64,000 bases of DNA from CAMTWZ01 sp041749075 (GCA_041749075.1 JBGTBY010000020.1:1-64000), one strand, 5' to 3'; shown: positions 17,625 to 27,050, counted from the first letter of the stretch. The notes: generated by a model from the sequence alone, not told the origin. A program made the numbers and translations.

Positions 17625-19859
17625 TTAGTTGATTGTAGTTGAGATCGAGAAGGACCCGTTCATTCCCATTGTGAACCCATCCGTGGCTCGAACTCTCACA
17701 GCCCCGTTTTCGGTCGTCGTCAGCCCGGATCGAAGTCCGATATACCTGACGCGATTCAGTAGATCCATTTGATCCCGATTCAATTGTATCGATAAGATTC
17801 CGGAACGACCGGTTTCGCTCGCAAACCCATTGACATCTACTGGTGAGGCCAATAGAGCGATTGCCGCTTGACCTGTGCGAGGCGCAGTGGTAATCACATT
17901 GTAATTCTCGTCCATGAAATCCATCGTGATATCGATTTCCAATGGGAGGCGGTTCACATATGTGAGGTTGATGCTGGCCGAATTCAAGTTGGTATCATCT
18001 TCTGGAGATGGTAACGAACCCATATTCACATCCAAGGTATCGGTATAGACCGCAGCTGTGATGGTCTGAATGCTTAATGGGATGTCGACCAGGATTTTTG
18101 GCTCGAAACGTACCGGTTGTTGGATGCGGCCACGAACGCCACCTTCATTGATCACCGCTTTTCCGATGAATCGGATTTCAACCGGAAGTTTGTTCAAGAA
18201 ATCGATGATCGAACTGTTGTTTTTGTCGAACTCGATCGCACTGGTGATCATCGATCCATCCGGTGAAACCGCCAATTCAAACTGAATCATCTGATTGGCT
18301 GACAACTGGGTGCCGTTACTCGTGAAATTGGTGAAGGGGTTGGCTGTCACTTGGAACTCGGAGCCGGCTTTACCAGTCAGGTACAGAAGATTGCCTTTGG
18401 CATCCACACCAACGAACGATCCAACGATTTTGGCAGGAACGCCGATGTTGGTCTGATAGGTGATGGCCAAACGGGCATCAAGGAACTCGAGCCCGCCAAG
18501 TTTATCCGATAAATCTTCAATACCATCCAGTGAAATCAGGTTCGCCTCATTGTCATTGAAGAGGTCGATATTCGGACCGTTCGCAAGATCATCGTCGTTC
18601 AAATCCACATTCTTGGTGATGATGGTTCCGACCACATCCCGGATGGTGAGACCCGAAATGGCTACCCGTGCGAAGATGTTGTCGGTTTCTCTCACAACCG
18701 TTGAGCTAGAACCGGATCCTTGCTGATTGTCTGCGGTAATGGAATACACATTGTAGACCATCTCGTTGTTCGGTGCATACAAACGTACATTTGCCATATT
18801 GACCATGTAATTGTTGATCACGCGTCTGGCTGTGATGCGGTCTGCCCCGTTAAATCGAATGAAGAGGGAATCTCCGGGCGCATAGGGTGCGCGGCGGATA
18901 TTCGGGAACGACAAGATGAAATCGCTGATGGTGATATCCATGTTGTTCACCAATTGCTCCAAATTCAACGATCCGGCCGATAATTCCACATAATCATTGA
19001 AATCTTCGAACAGGAATTGGGTGCGATCGATCTCGAAGGAACCAGTTGTGCTAAACTCCTGACTCGACAGAACGGCTTCAACTTGTGACGCCACCAGGCT
19101 CACACCCTGAACATTCTGAACGATCAGGTCTTGTGGTGTTGCACTCATGTTTTGTCCGTTCCAAGAGATGGACACGTTCATATTGATGTCGGTCAACACG
19201 GTGCCATTCGGCATGGAGAGTGTTTCGGTAAGTGTCGAATTATGATTGAGGTTCACAAAGTTGAACGTTCCGATCACGGTCGATGCACTGCGCAACTCCA
19301 GAGTGAGCGTACTTAGGTTAAATCCCAACGTGTTGCGGAGACTGATTGACAACGCGCCGCTTTTGATGGTCGCGGAGACGAAATAATCGGTGCTCACATC
19401 AATATTTACCGGCGACGGTGATTGGCCACCAGGCAACGGCGTGCCAGGACCAAACAAGGCTGGGTTCAGGGTCGTCAGTTGTTCGAAGTTCGCCCGACCA
19501 AGTCCGTCTGGCGAATCCGATGCGAAGGATCCCAAACTCAATTCGCCCACTTGCGCGTTCACATCGGTCGGCGTCACAGAAACTTCCGGAATCGCGTTGT
19601 TCAGATCGCCGAAATCGAAATCTTCTTCGGTCGATATGCTAACAACGCCATCTGGATCGGTTGTGAAGAAATCCGCTGCGTCACCTTTCGTGGTGTCGAT
19701 CAGAGCTTTTTTACCACCAAGCAGTTGGAATTCAGTGCTTTTCAGAACTTGAATCTCCAGTTTTTGACTCGTAGAGAAATTTGGCTCACCCGGCGTTTCG
19801 CACGCGAGCAGCAGACCGAACACCGAAGCGGCGGTCAATAGGATATGTTGTCGTCTCAT
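17625..19859 (-). CDS. Large lipoprotein of unknown function, 744 aa
   Basis: Signal peptide with lipobox LLAC (Cys20), followed by a low-complexity linker and then beta-rich sequence with few charged residues. No known domain was recognised. The second half is patterned like stacked immunoglobulin-like or beta-helix modules (for example LDARLAITYQTNIGVPAKIV). The downstream neighbour is the DUF5723-like barrel 17 nt away, suggesting a lipoprotein plus barrel pair at the outer membrane. Preceded by pyrE in the same direction with a gap of about 30 nt. Confidence 0.7.
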   Translation of the reverse strand: MRRQHILLTAASVFGLLLACETPGEPNFSTSQKLEIQVLKSTEFQLLGGKKALIDTTKGDAADFFTTDPDGVVSISTEEDFDFGDLNNAIPEVSVTPTDVNAQVGELSLGSFASDSPDGLGRANFEQLTTLNPALFGPGTPLPGGQSPSPVNIDVSTDYFVSATIKSGALSISLRNTLGFNLSTLTLELRSASTVIGTFNFVNLNHNSTLTETLSMPNGTVLTDINMNVSISWNGQNMSATPQDLIVQNVQGVSLVASQVEAVLSSQEFSTTGSFEIDRTQFLFEDFNDYVELSAGSLNLEQLVNNMDITISDFILSFPNIRRAPYAPGDSLFIRFNGADRITARRVINNYMVNMANVRLYAPNNEMVYNVYSITADNQQGSGSSSTVVRETDNIFARVAISGLTIRDVVGTIITKNVDLNDDDLANGPNIDLFNDNEANLISLDGIEDLSDKLGGLEFLDARLAITYQTNIGVPAKIVGSFVGVDAKGNLLYLTGKAGSEFQVTANPFTNFTSNGTQLSANQMIQFELAVSPDGSMITSAIEFDKNNSSIIDFLNKLPVEIRFIGKAVINEGGVRGRIQQPVRFEPKILVDIPLSIQTITAAVYTDTLDVNMGSLPSPEDDTNLNSASINLTYVNRLPLEIDITMDFMDENYNVITTAPRTGQAAIALLASPVDVNGFASETGRSGILSIQLNRDQMDLLNRVRYIGLRSGLTTTENGAVRVRATDGFTMGMNGSFSISTTIN

Positions 19860-19889
19860 AGGTATGTGATGTTGGTGTATAGTCGAATG

Positions 19890-20531
19890 TTAACGGGGCC
19901 ATGTGGAGGGCTCGTCCCTCCAGCGATTCAATAGGGCAAGGTCTTCTTCTTTGATTCGACCCTCTTCGAGGGCCACTTCAATCAAGGTAGGATAATCGGT
20001 CAGCCAATCCAGCCGAAGGTTCATGTCTTTGAACTTGGCTGTGGCCACATTAAACTGATAGGTGAAAATCGTGGCACATCCTCGAACATCCGCCCCGACG
20101 AATTGAAGGGCCTCAACGACAGAGAAAATGGATCCACCCGTGGAAATCAGATCTTCGATCACGATGGTGCGTTGTCCTTTTTTCACACCACCTTCAATCT
20201 GATTACCCATTCCATACGATTTGGCTTTGCTTCGTACATAGGCCATGGGCAGGTTCATGCGGTCGGACACCCAAGCGGCATGCGGAATGCCAGCCGTGGC
20301 TGTACCTGTGATCACTTCGACATCCGGATACGTGGATCGGATGAAGCCGACCAAGGTATCCGCGATTTGAGTTCGAAGTTCAGGATGTAGCAACGTGAGA
20401 CGATTATCACAATAAATGGGTGAGTTCCAGCCGGAGGACCAGACGAACGGTTCATTTGGACGAAGTACGACGGCATCGATCCGGAGTAGCTCATGCGCCA
20501 GTTTGCGGGCAAAAGAGCGGTCTATCAACAT
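19890..20531 (-). CDS. pyrE: Orotate phosphoribosyltransferase
   Basis: 213 aa. The PRPP-binding loop is TIVIEDLISTGGS and the substrate region is FVWSSGWNSPIYCDNR near the N-terminus, both typical of PyrE. Loop residues RSKAKSYGMGNQIEG match the flexible catalytic loop. It makes OMP from orotate and PRPP in pyrimidine synthesis. It lies 29 nt downstream of pgpA on the same strand. The C-terminal tail KEEDLALLNRWRDEPSTW matches other Bacteroidota members. Confidence 0.95.
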   Translation of the reverse strand: MLIDRSFARKLAHELLRIDAVVLRPNEPFVWSSGWNSPIYCDNRLTLLHPELRTQIADTLVGFIRSTYPDVEVITGTATAGIPHAAWVSDRMNLPMAYVRSKAKSYGMGNQIEGGVKKGQRTIVIEDLISTGGSIFSVVEALQFVGADVRGCATIFTYQFNVATAKFKDMNLRLDWLTDYPTLIEVALEEGRIKEEDLALLNRWRDEPSTWPR

Positions 20532-20560
20532 ATAAAAAATAGAACAGGTGCGGAAATCCG

Positions 20561-21043
20561 CTAAAAGGTATTGTTGTGGAACAAAATAACCAATAATCCC
20601 AAGAGTAGGGTGATGAGGCCAGCAAGAATATCATCTCCTACTATTCCGATTACACCACCACGTTTTTGGATTGTTCCAACGATGCCGGGTTTCCAGATGT
20701 CGAATAGGCGAAATCCGAGAAAAGAACCCATCAGGATCCATAGGGAAAAGGGGTCGATACCCCACCAGGCGAAACCGACGAGGGGAACCAGTTGGCCGGC
20801 CCATTCATCCATCACAAAATGTCCGGGGTCTTTTCCATGAACGGCTTCATAATGGTCGGTTGACCAAATGCAGGCCAAGACAGTCAAGATGAAGAAGGTA
20901 CTCAAGGCGAGGTTGCCGCCCCATTCAAATGTCACAAAAGCGAGCGGGAGTACAGCCAGTGAGGCAACGGTTCCCGGTGCGACCGGGCTCCATCCGATCC
21001 CGAAACACGAACCCAGAATCAGTTTAGGTTGCTGGAGCGGCAC
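20561..21043 (-). CDS. pgpA: Phosphatidylglycerophosphatase A
   Basis: 160 aa integral membrane protein. The motifs GIGWSPVAPGTVASL near the N-terminus, DPGHFVMDEWAGQ, and FRLFDIWKPGIVG are diagnostic of PgpA, which dephosphorylates phosphatidylglycerophosphate. It overlaps pgsA by 20 nt, which encodes the preceding step, so the pair makes phosphatidylglycerol in the inner membrane. Confidence 0.93.
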   Translation of the reverse strand: MPLQQPKLILGSCFGIGWSPVAPGTVASLAVLPLAFVTFEWGGNLALSTFFILTVLACIWSTDHYEAVHGKDPGHFVMDEWAGQLVPLVGFAWWGIDPFSLWILMGSFLGFRLFDIWKPGIVGTIQKRGGVIGIVGDDILAGLITLLLGLLVILFHNNTF

Positions 21044-21620
21044 GAACGAACAATTTCCGATTTTGGACGATGTACTCGAGTCCGGTATAAACCGTGATCG
21101 CCGCGACGATGTACAATCCGTAGGTCATGTATCCTGAATGGAAGAACTGCCGAGCGAGACTCCCATAAAAATGAGGGATCGTGATGGCCAATCCCAATAG
21201 AAGGGCGATATATAAGTAGCCCATCTGGACGAATGTCTTCACTTTGGCAGAATAACTTGTTTTCATTTCCATCTGTCTCTGGTTTGCCACGACCCGCATC
21301 CCAGTCACAAACACATCCCGAATGACGATCAAAATGATCGGCCACCATGGAAACACATTCGCATTGAGCGTGGGAAGAACGATGAATGCCGCGAACGTGA
21401 GGATTTTATCGGCTAGCGGATCCATGAAAATCCCCAAAGACGATTCCACATTCAGTTTGCGGGCATAATGCCCATCAAAATAATCGGTCAATGCCGCGAT
21501 CGTATACACAACGAGACTCGCGGTTCGAATCCACGGGTCGTTCACGGTGTACATGATGAAAAATACAGGAGTGAGCAAGATCCTGCTGATCGTAAGGATG
21601 TTCGGCAACTGATGGCGCAT
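21024..21620 (-). CDS. pgsA: CDP-diacylglycerol-glycerol-3-phosphate 3-phosphatidyltransferase
   Basis: 198 aa from the ATG at 21620 (MRHQLPNILTISRILLTPVF). A longer frame back to 21725 would run into the divergent cinA gene and is rejected. The CDP-alcohol phosphatidyltransferase motif D-G-x2-A-R-x8-G-x3-D-x3-D is intact (DGHYAR to PLADK), with about six membrane helices. It forms phosphatidylglycerophosphate. The start is supported by a TATCTTTC box 5 nt upstream. Confidence 0.93.
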   Translation of the reverse strand: MRHQLPNILTISRILLTPVFFIMYTVNDPWIRTASLVVYTIAALTDYFDGHYARKLNVESSLGIFMDPLADKILTFAAFIVLPTLNANVFPWWPIILIVIRDVFVTGMRVVANQRQMEMKTSYSAKVKTFVQMGYLYIALLLGLAITIPHFYGSLARQFFHSGYMTYGLYIVAAITVYTGLEYIVQNRKLFVRAAPAT

Positions 21621-21625
21621 TACCG

Positions 21626-21633
21626 GAAAGATA
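21626..21633 (-). promoter_or_regulatory. Promoter-like TATCTTTC box just upstream of pgsA
   Basis: On the minus strand TATCTTTC differs by one base from the Bacteroidota -7 consensus TAnnTTTG and ends 5 nt before the pgsA ATG. With the 32-nt gap to the divergent cinA start, it must lie almost on the gene if it is the promoter. Confidence 0.45.
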
Positions 21634-21652
21634 CAAAAAGCCTGTATTTTCG

Positions 21653-22927
21653 ATGATGCTCGCTCATCAAATCTCTGTCGGAAATGAATTGCTTCTTGGC
21701 GACACCGTAAACACGAACGCGTCATGGATCAGTCAACGACTTTCCGAGCACGGAATCCGATGCGTTCACGTGGCGACCGTCCCAGACGATAAGCCCGCCA
21801 TCCTCGCGGCGATCGGTTTTTCATTGCGTGAAGCGGACGTCACGATTCTCACAGGTGGTTTGGGACCCACGCACGACGACATCACCAAAACATGTCTCCT
21901 CGAGTATTTCAATGTGAAGATGGTCAGCCACGAACCCACATTGGACCGCATCCGACGCATGTTCGAAGCCCGTGGTATTCCGTTTTCACCATCGAATACG
22001 GCTCAGGCGGATGTCCCCCAAAATTGCGATGTCCTGTTCAACTCCCAAGGCACCGCACCCGGCATGTGGTTTTCCGAGCAAGGCAAGGTTCTGATTGTTC
22101 TGCCCGGCGTTCCACGCGAGATGAAGCATTTGATGACCGATGAAGTTCTGCCTCGCCTCCGTGCCTTGGTGGGCGCATCCACATTGCACAAGCAGTATCT
22201 ACAGCTGACCGGCATCGGAGAAAGCACACTCAGCGATCTGGTGATCGGGGATGTGTCTTCGTTTCTCAAACCCGGCATCGAACTGGCGTACTTGCCACAT
22301 CCGCATGGCATCAGCTTGCGGATCACCTCATATAATGGTTTGGCTGAGGATGCGGCCCGACTCAAAACCCATATTCTGTCCACGGCCGGTCAATATGTCT
22401 TCTCCGAGCTTCCGGACATCGACCTGGAACAGGTTGTGGTGGAACTCGCATCCGAACGACATACTTCCATCGCAACGGCCGAAAGTTGTACAGGCGGATG
22501 GATCTCGAATCTTATCACGAATGTGCCCGGCAGCAGCGCGGTCTTCAAGGGAAGTATCGTGGCATACGACAACTCCGTGAAACAATCCCTGCTGGATGTT
22601 CCCGAATCGGTATTGATGGAGCATGGCGCCGTCAGCAAGCAGGTGGCGTTGATCCTGGCGAAATCAGTTGCGATGAAATTGGGTGCCGATATCGGAATTT
22701 CGACAACGGGCATCGCAGGTCCATCCGGTGGCACCGAAACCAAGCCTGTAGGATTGGTGTGGATCGGATTTTGGTCGCATGACGCCCATTTCGCTGTGCA
22801 AGCACGGTTTTTTCGCGACCGAATCTTGAATAAGGAACGATCCGCGAAAGTGACGTTGGAAATCGTGCGTCGACAATTGCTCGGAATTCCGGGTATGCCG
22901 TTCGACCTGAAACCGGAATCCGCCTGA
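21653..22927 (+). CDS. cinA: CinA family protein (competence/damage-inducible, NMN-deamidase-like)
   Basis: 424 aa. The N-terminal MoCF domain has ISVGNELLLGDTVNTNA and ILTGGLGPTHDDIT; the C-terminal PncC-like domain (about residue 265 on) has TAESCTGGWISNLITNVPGSS and STTGIAGPSGGT. The two domains are known as ADP-ribose pyrophosphatase and NMN deamidase in other CinA proteins, so a role in pyridine nucleotide recycling is likely. ATG at 21653 or the next codon could be used. The stop overlaps the next start by 1 nt. Confidence 0.94.
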   Translation: MMLAHQISVGNELLLGDTVNTNASWISQRLSEHGIRCVHVATVPDDKPAILAAIGFSLREADVTILTGGLGPTHDDITKTCLLEYFNVKMVSHEPTLDRIRRMFEARGIPFSPSNTAQADVPQNCDVLFNSQGTAPGMWFSEQGKVLIVLPGVPREMKHLMTDEVLPRLRALVGASTLHKQYLQLTGIGESTLSDLVIGDVSSFLKPGIELAYLPHPHGISLRITSYNGLAEDAARLKTHILSTAGQYVFSELPDIDLEQVVVELASERHTSIATAESCTGGWISNLITNVPGSSAVFKGSIVAYDNSVKQSLLDVPESVLMEHGAVSKQVALILAKSVAMKLGADIGISTTGIAGPSGGTETKPVGLVWIGFWSHDAHFAVQARFFRDRILNKERSAKVTLEIVRRQLLGIPGMPFDLKPESA

Positions 22928-24639
22928 TGCTGGTTTTGTTGCTTTTATTGATGGGCTTCCAACCTGCCGACAGCCTCGAGATCGACATTCGTCCGATACT
23001 GCCACCGGCGCATCAGAATACCATCACGATCGAAACCGACAGCACCTTGCGATGGAACCACTGGCTGAACCCTGCCGAGCGTAACAGCCGGATGCCCGAT
23101 CGATTCACATCCCGCCTGACCGGTTTTTTGCGGCACGATGCGAGCTACATCAACGGTCACAATCCTTATCAGCAGAGGTATTGGGTGGATGGAGTCGATT
23201 TCCGAGATCCGGTGACCGGCCTCACCAACCCGAACCGGCTTCCGCATCTTCATTTGGCACGATGGGACGAGCAAACCATCGGCACCATGTACAAATCGAA
23301 GATGGTGGAACGGGATTATCATGTGGTCAAACCGCTCACGTGGATCAACTACGAGCAAGGTCCATATAATTTGTTAAGCAACGAAGTGGTGTTCGCCGCG
23401 AATCTCACACGCCGTTCCGGATTCTCCGCACGATACTGGGGCAAGAATGATGATGGTGAATATCTGAACTCAGCCACGAAAGGACGACTTTTATCGGTCC
23501 GAGGCTATCATGTTCTGAATGAGGATTGGAAGCTGCACGGAACCGTGTTATACAACGGAATTCAGACCACCGAGCCCAATGGGTACAACATTATCAGTTA
23601 TATCCCGCAGGCTTCATCGGTGCGGGAAGCAGGTCGCGCCTCGGTTCGGCAGACCGTAGCACGGGTTTCTCTCACACATCGCAAAGATTGGGATATGGGT
23701 GTGTATCATCATCGGTTCCGGCGATTTTACAAGAACAACCCGGATTCGATAACTAGTTTCTACCGCGTGCTGGGTGTTGGCGCTTATGGAACCCGTTATG
23801 TGGATGCCGGATTGCTGAACGCCGATGTGACGATGAGAGCCGAGACCTTCAGGATGGATCCGCAGCGTCGTCGTTCGGTGGACATTGGGGGATGGAGCCA
23901 AGCGGAGCTCGAAGCGAACGCCTCACTCGGCATACTCAGCAGCAGCGGGTCGATTGCGACTCGCAGCGATGGCGAGATCGACGCCCATGCGATGGCTCGG
24001 ATGCAAGCAGGTCGTCTGTATGCGGCCGTTTCGGGAGGCAAACGCATGCGAAGCATCCAGGAACGGCATTGGCGCGGAGACGGCCGTTTCCCGGGCGACG
24101 GATCCGCCGAAACACGGATGCGAGTGGAGGCGGGCTTGGGTTGGAAGTGGTTTGAATGGAACGGGTTCGTGCAATCGACAGACAGCATCGACGTGGCGGG
24201 GGGAATGATTTCATTACGGCTTGAGACGTCGCGTTGGGATGTGGGGTACTCGGGAACGGTGACCCAGAACCTGACTGATTTCAGTTATGGAAGCCGGGTA
24301 TGGAACCGGGCATGGATCTATTGGAAGGGTTATTTGTTCAACCGCGCCACGTTTGTGCGGACCGGATTCCATGCCACCGTCGTGCCGATCGGATATGTGG
24401 CTCCGACCTATGACCCGGTTACGGATGTGTGGCAAGAATTCAACCCGGCCGGAGCCAGCATCCCATCCTTCTATCGGATTGATTGGGACTTGAGCGCGAG
24501 AGTCCGCAACATCTTTTTTCTGATGAGATGGGAGCAACTGAACCAAAATGCGGGTCAGTTTGGTTATGAAGAAACCGCGTTCTACCCAATGCCCGGACGA
24601 GGATTGAGATTCGGGATGCGAGTGGTTCTAAGAAATTAG
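22927..24639 (+). CDS. Outer-membrane beta-barrel protein, plugless TonB-receptor-like
   Basis: 570 aa. A short signal peptide (MLVLLLLLMGFQPADS) precedes a chain with strongly alternating strands. The segment RYWVDGVDFRDPVTG resembles a fragment of a receptor plug, and the end, FYPMPGRGLRFGMRVVL, is like the last strand of TonB-dependent receptors and related porins. It lacks a full plug domain and TonB box, so it may be a porin-like relative. The ATG overlaps the cinA stop by 1 nt, so translation is coupled. No substrate can be inferred. Confidence 0.65.
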   Translation: MLVLLLLLMGFQPADSLEIDIRPILPPAHQNTITIETDSTLRWNHWLNPAERNSRMPDRFTSRLTGFLRHDASYINGHNPYQQRYWVDGVDFRDPVTGLTNPNRLPHLHLARWDEQTIGTMYKSKMVERDYHVVKPLTWINYEQGPYNLLSNEVVFAANLTRRSGFSARYWGKNDDGEYLNSATKGRLLSVRGYHVLNEDWKLHGTVLYNGIQTTEPNGYNIISYIPQASSVREAGRASVRQTVARVSLTHRKDWDMGVYHHRFRRFYKNNPDSITSFYRVLGVGAYGTRYVDAGLLNADVTMRAETFRMDPQRRRSVDIGGWSQAELEANASLGILSSSGSIATRSDGEIDAHAMARMQAGRLYAAVSGGKRMRSIQERHWRGDGRFPGDGSAETRMRVEAGLGWKWFEWNGFVQSTDSIDVAGGMISLRLETSRWDVGYSGTVTQNLTDFSYGSRVWNRAWIYWKGYLFNRATFVRTGFHATVVPIGYVAPTYDPVTDVWQEFNPAGASIPSFYRIDWDLSARVRNIFFLMRWEQLNQNAGQFGYEETAFYPMPGRGLRFGMRVVLRN

Positions 24640-24650
24640 TGGTAGAGAAC

Positions 24651-24685
24651 AAAAAAATAGCCGAGGAATGAAATCCCTCGGCTAT
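24651..24685. terminator. Terminator between converging genes
   Basis: A 10-bp perfect stem (24657-24666 with 24676-24685, loop 9) is flanked on the left by seven A, which gives a U tract for the leftward ice-binding-like gene. It can also act, more weakly, for the rightward barrel gene ending at 24639. Confidence 0.85.
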
Positions 24686-24707
24686 TGAGTATCGAATATG
24701 AGATCGT

Positions 24708-26027
24708 TTATTTGATCAGCATCATTCGTCTGGAGATCGCTTCGCCATTCGAAACGATGCGATACAGATACATTCCACTGGTCATTTCGGATGCGTTGAA
24801 GGTCACGGTGTGTGAACCTGCCGACATCGGACCATCAACCAAGACCGCGACCTGGCGACCCAACAGATCATAAACGCTTAGAAGCGTGATGCTGGATGCT
24901 TGAAGCGTGAAGCTGATTTGAGTGCTTGGGTTAAACGGATTTGGGTAATTTTGCGAAAGCGTAATGGTCTTCACATCGAGGCCGTTGTCTGAGTCAATGC
25001 TCGTTCCTGTAGGCGGACCCGGGCGGTTGATCACATTCTGTTGCAATGTCACGTTCGCGGTCAATGCCATGGCACGTCCGTTCAACGTTCCCATCGTGGC
25101 CATGGTCACTTGCGTGCCGGCCAAGATGGTTCCTTGCATCACGGTTGTTGTGCCGAACGAAGCGGCGGTTCCAACCTGCCAGAAGATGTTGGCGGCATTG
25201 GCTCCGTTGGTCAGATGCACTTGGCGACCTGAGGTCATGTTGAAGCTCGATGCGATCTGGAAAATCCAAACGGCGTCATTATGTCCGCCTCCATCCAAGG
25301 TCAAATCACCTGCGGAAATCTCCAGCGTACCGGTCGATTTGTACAGGCCTGGGTAGAGGGTTTGTCCACCAAGGTTTCCGGCGATGCCGATTGGATCGAC
25401 GGTGCGTCCAGCTGCGTCGTTGAAGGCGATCGTCAAGTCCCCTTTGGCCGTTGTGAGCATGGACGGCGAAGCGACAGAGCCAGCCGGACCGGATGCATCC
25501 ACAGTGAAGATGGTTCCAGTTACCTCACCTTGAGTCAAGTCGATGAAGGAGCCTGAAGTCGGGCTCAATCCAACATTTCCTAGGATGGCGGAACTCGGCA
25601 CATTCGTGACGGCGGTATGGGCAAGGACGGCGAAATCCATCGTCATCCCCAATACAACCGGATGCGGACCTTTAGGAATGGAATCCCACGTGGTGAACGT
25701 GTAGACGGATGAATACGCGCTGTTTCCACCGGCATTGATGGCACGGACGCGCCAATAGTGCTTCGCGTTGAACCCCAGTTCGGTCACGAACGCGGTGGTG
25801 TCGGTCAAGCTGTTCTCGTTGTAAACAGTCGAGCTGAAGTTCGCATTCTGCGAAATTTGCAATTGGTAGGTCACCGCTTGTGGCGAAGAAGACCAAATGA
25901 AGGAACGCGAATGGGGTTGGTTGATCGTCGAATCACCCGGAAGGGTAAGCAACGGCGTGATCGGTTGCGCGATGACGGCTGATGACAGCAAGTACAGAGC
26001 GAACGTCAGTGTTGTAAGTAGTTTCAT
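24708..26027 (-). CDS. Secreted DUF3494 ice-binding-like protein with Fn3-like and T9SS domains
   Basis: 439 aa from the ATG at 26027 (MKLLTTLTFALYLLSS); an in-frame TTG lies 15 nt earlier. Signal peptide to about residue 21 (VIAQ). Residues 30-115 form a fibronectin III-like domain (YWRVRAINAGGNSAYS). Residues 125-335 are a DUF3494 beta-solenoid, with GLYKSTGTLEISAGDLTLDG and ANIFWQVGTAASFGTTTVMQ, the repeats seen in ice-binding proteins. The C-terminus is a type-A T9SS domain (NYPNPFNPSTQ). Many DUF3494 proteins bind ice, but members from warm habitats are also known, so ice binding is only possible. It follows a lipoprotein paralogue by 11 nt. Confidence 0.85.
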   Translation of the reverse strand: MKLLTTLTFALYLLSSAVIAQPITPLLTLPGDSTINQPHSRSFIWSSSPQAVTYQLQISQNANFSSTVYNENSLTDTTAFVTELGFNAKHYWRVRAINAGGNSAYSSVYTFTTWDSIPKGPHPVVLGMTMDFAVLAHTAVTNVPSSAILGNVGLSPTSGSFIDLTQGEVTGTIFTVDASGPAGSVASPSMLTTAKGDLTIAFNDAAGRTVDPIGIAGNLGGQTLYPGLYKSTGTLEISAGDLTLDGGGHNDAVWIFQIASSFNMTSGRQVHLTNGANAANIFWQVGTAASFGTTTVMQGTILAGTQVTMATMGTLNGRAMALTANVTLQQNVINRPGPPTGTSIDSDNGLDVKTITLSQNYPNPFNPSTQISFTLQASSITLLSVYDLLGRQVAVLVDGPMSAGSHTVTFNASEMTSGMYLYRIVSNGEAISRRMMLIK

Positions 26028-26038
26028 GGAACGGGTAC

Positions 26039-26827
26039 TCAATTGGTTTTAACGACAGTGCTGCTGGCCAAGGTGACGGCAGCGATGCGGGCCAATAAGC
26101 GCCCTTCGATGGAAGCACCGGTGTTCAAGGCGATCGATTGATCAGCCATAACGGTGCCTTTCATAACAGATGTCGTTCCGAACGAGGCGGACGTACCTAC
26201 CTGCCAGAAAATATTGGCTGCACGTGCGCCATTTTTCAAGATCACTTTACGGCCTGCACTTGTTGTGAATGTCGTGGCGATCTGGATGATGAAGACGGCG
26301 TTGGCATTGCCTTTGGCATCGAACGTGAGGTCGCCGGACGAAATCTCCAACGAACCGCTGGATTTGTACAAACCAGGTGTGAGTGTCAAACCACCGAGGT
26401 TGCCAGCAACCAAAACGATGTCGGTGGATGTGCGTCCGGCGGCGTTGTTATAGGCGATCGTCAAATCACCTTTTGCAGTGGTAAGATTGGCTGGAGTTGG
26501 GCTCGCATAATCCGACGCATACACATTACCTGTGATTTGGGCAGATGTGGCATGTGTGCTACCCGGAGTGTAGGTAAGCGAGAATCCGGTGATCAAGGAA
26601 CCTGCGGCTGGACTGATGCCGATGTTGCCCGTGATGGACGAAGGAGGAACGTTTGAAATCATGGAACCGGCCAAGATGGCGTAGTCGCCAGCCGTGCCTA
26701 AATTGACGGAGGCTTGAACCGTGGTTTGAATCGGAATGACAATGGTAGTTCCATTGTCTGAATCTGTGGCGCTTTCGCAACCGATAAGTACTGAAGCGAA
26801 AAGAAGAATAGAAGCGATGCGTAGCAT
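26039..26827 (-). CDS. DUF3494 ice-binding-like lipoprotein
   Basis: 262 aa. Lipobox LIGC at Cys17. The remainder is a single DUF3494 domain: GDYAILAGSMISNVPPSSI, GLYKSSGSLEISSGDLTFD, ANIFWQVGTSASFGTTSVMK. It is a paralogue of the downstream T9SS protein and is likely anchored to a membrane by lipid, while the partner is exported by T9SS. First gene of the pair. An 18-bp palindrome is present upstream. Confidence 0.85.
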   Translation of the reverse strand: MLRIASILLFASVLIGCESATDSDNGTTIVIPIQTTVQASVNLGTAGDYAILAGSMISNVPPSSITGNIGISPAAGSLITGFSLTYTPGSTHATSAQITGNVYASDYASPTPANLTTAKGDLTIAYNNAAGRTSTDIVLVAGNLGGLTLTPGLYKSSGSLEISSGDLTFDAKGNANAVFIIQIATTFTTSAGRKVILKNGARAANIFWQVGTSASFGTTSVMKGTVMADQSIALNTGASIEGRLLARIAAVTLASSTVVKTN

Positions 26828-26838
26828 AATGTTGGTTT

Positions 26839-26876
26839 ACCCGAGGTATCGGGTTTGTCGTGATAGAATTATCACG
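26839..26876. promoter_or_regulatory. Two adjacent inverted repeats upstream of the DUF3494 pair
   Basis: ACCCGA-4-TCGGGT at 26839-26854 and CGTGATA-4-TATCACG at 26859-26876, both perfect, lie 12-49 nt upstream of the leftward start at 26827. The second looks like a dimeric-regulator operator. It does not have the spacing of CRP or FNR sites. Function is inferred from symmetry only. Confidence 0.5.
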
Positions 26877-26970
26877 TCTACAATATGCGTATCGCACTCA
26901 CCAGAAGTATTACATCACACCGACGAAATGTTACATAAATCTTTGATATTTAGTTATTTATGTCACCAAT

Positions 26971-27026
26971 CTTCTTGCCTCTTGCCTCTTGCATCCAGCA
27001 TCCAGCTTCTAATGACTTGGTTTGTC
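26971..27026. repeat. Degenerate heptad repeat, copy A
   Basis: Eight consecutive 7-nt units of the types CTTCTTG, CCTCTTG and CATCCAG. The right part (27006-27046) is similar to the end of the ATP-grasp gene and its adjoining array at 28333-28360: read leftward it gives DKPSH then a stop, as that gene does. The 223-nt gap between the lipoprotein genes at 26827 and 27051 holds this array and the two inverted repeats. Confidence 0.8.
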
Positions 27027-27050
27027 AAAAGGCGGCGCGATGTATTGAAT

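Noticed and set aside
21521..21535. tRNA T-loop-like GGTTCGAATCC
   Set aside because: It lies in the coding sequence of pgsA with no acceptor or anticodon stem around it.
26859..26876. CRP or FNR binding site
   Set aside because: CGTGATA-4-TATCACG gives GTGA-N8-TCAC, which is longer than the CRP spacing and not the TTGAT-N4-ATCAA of FNR.
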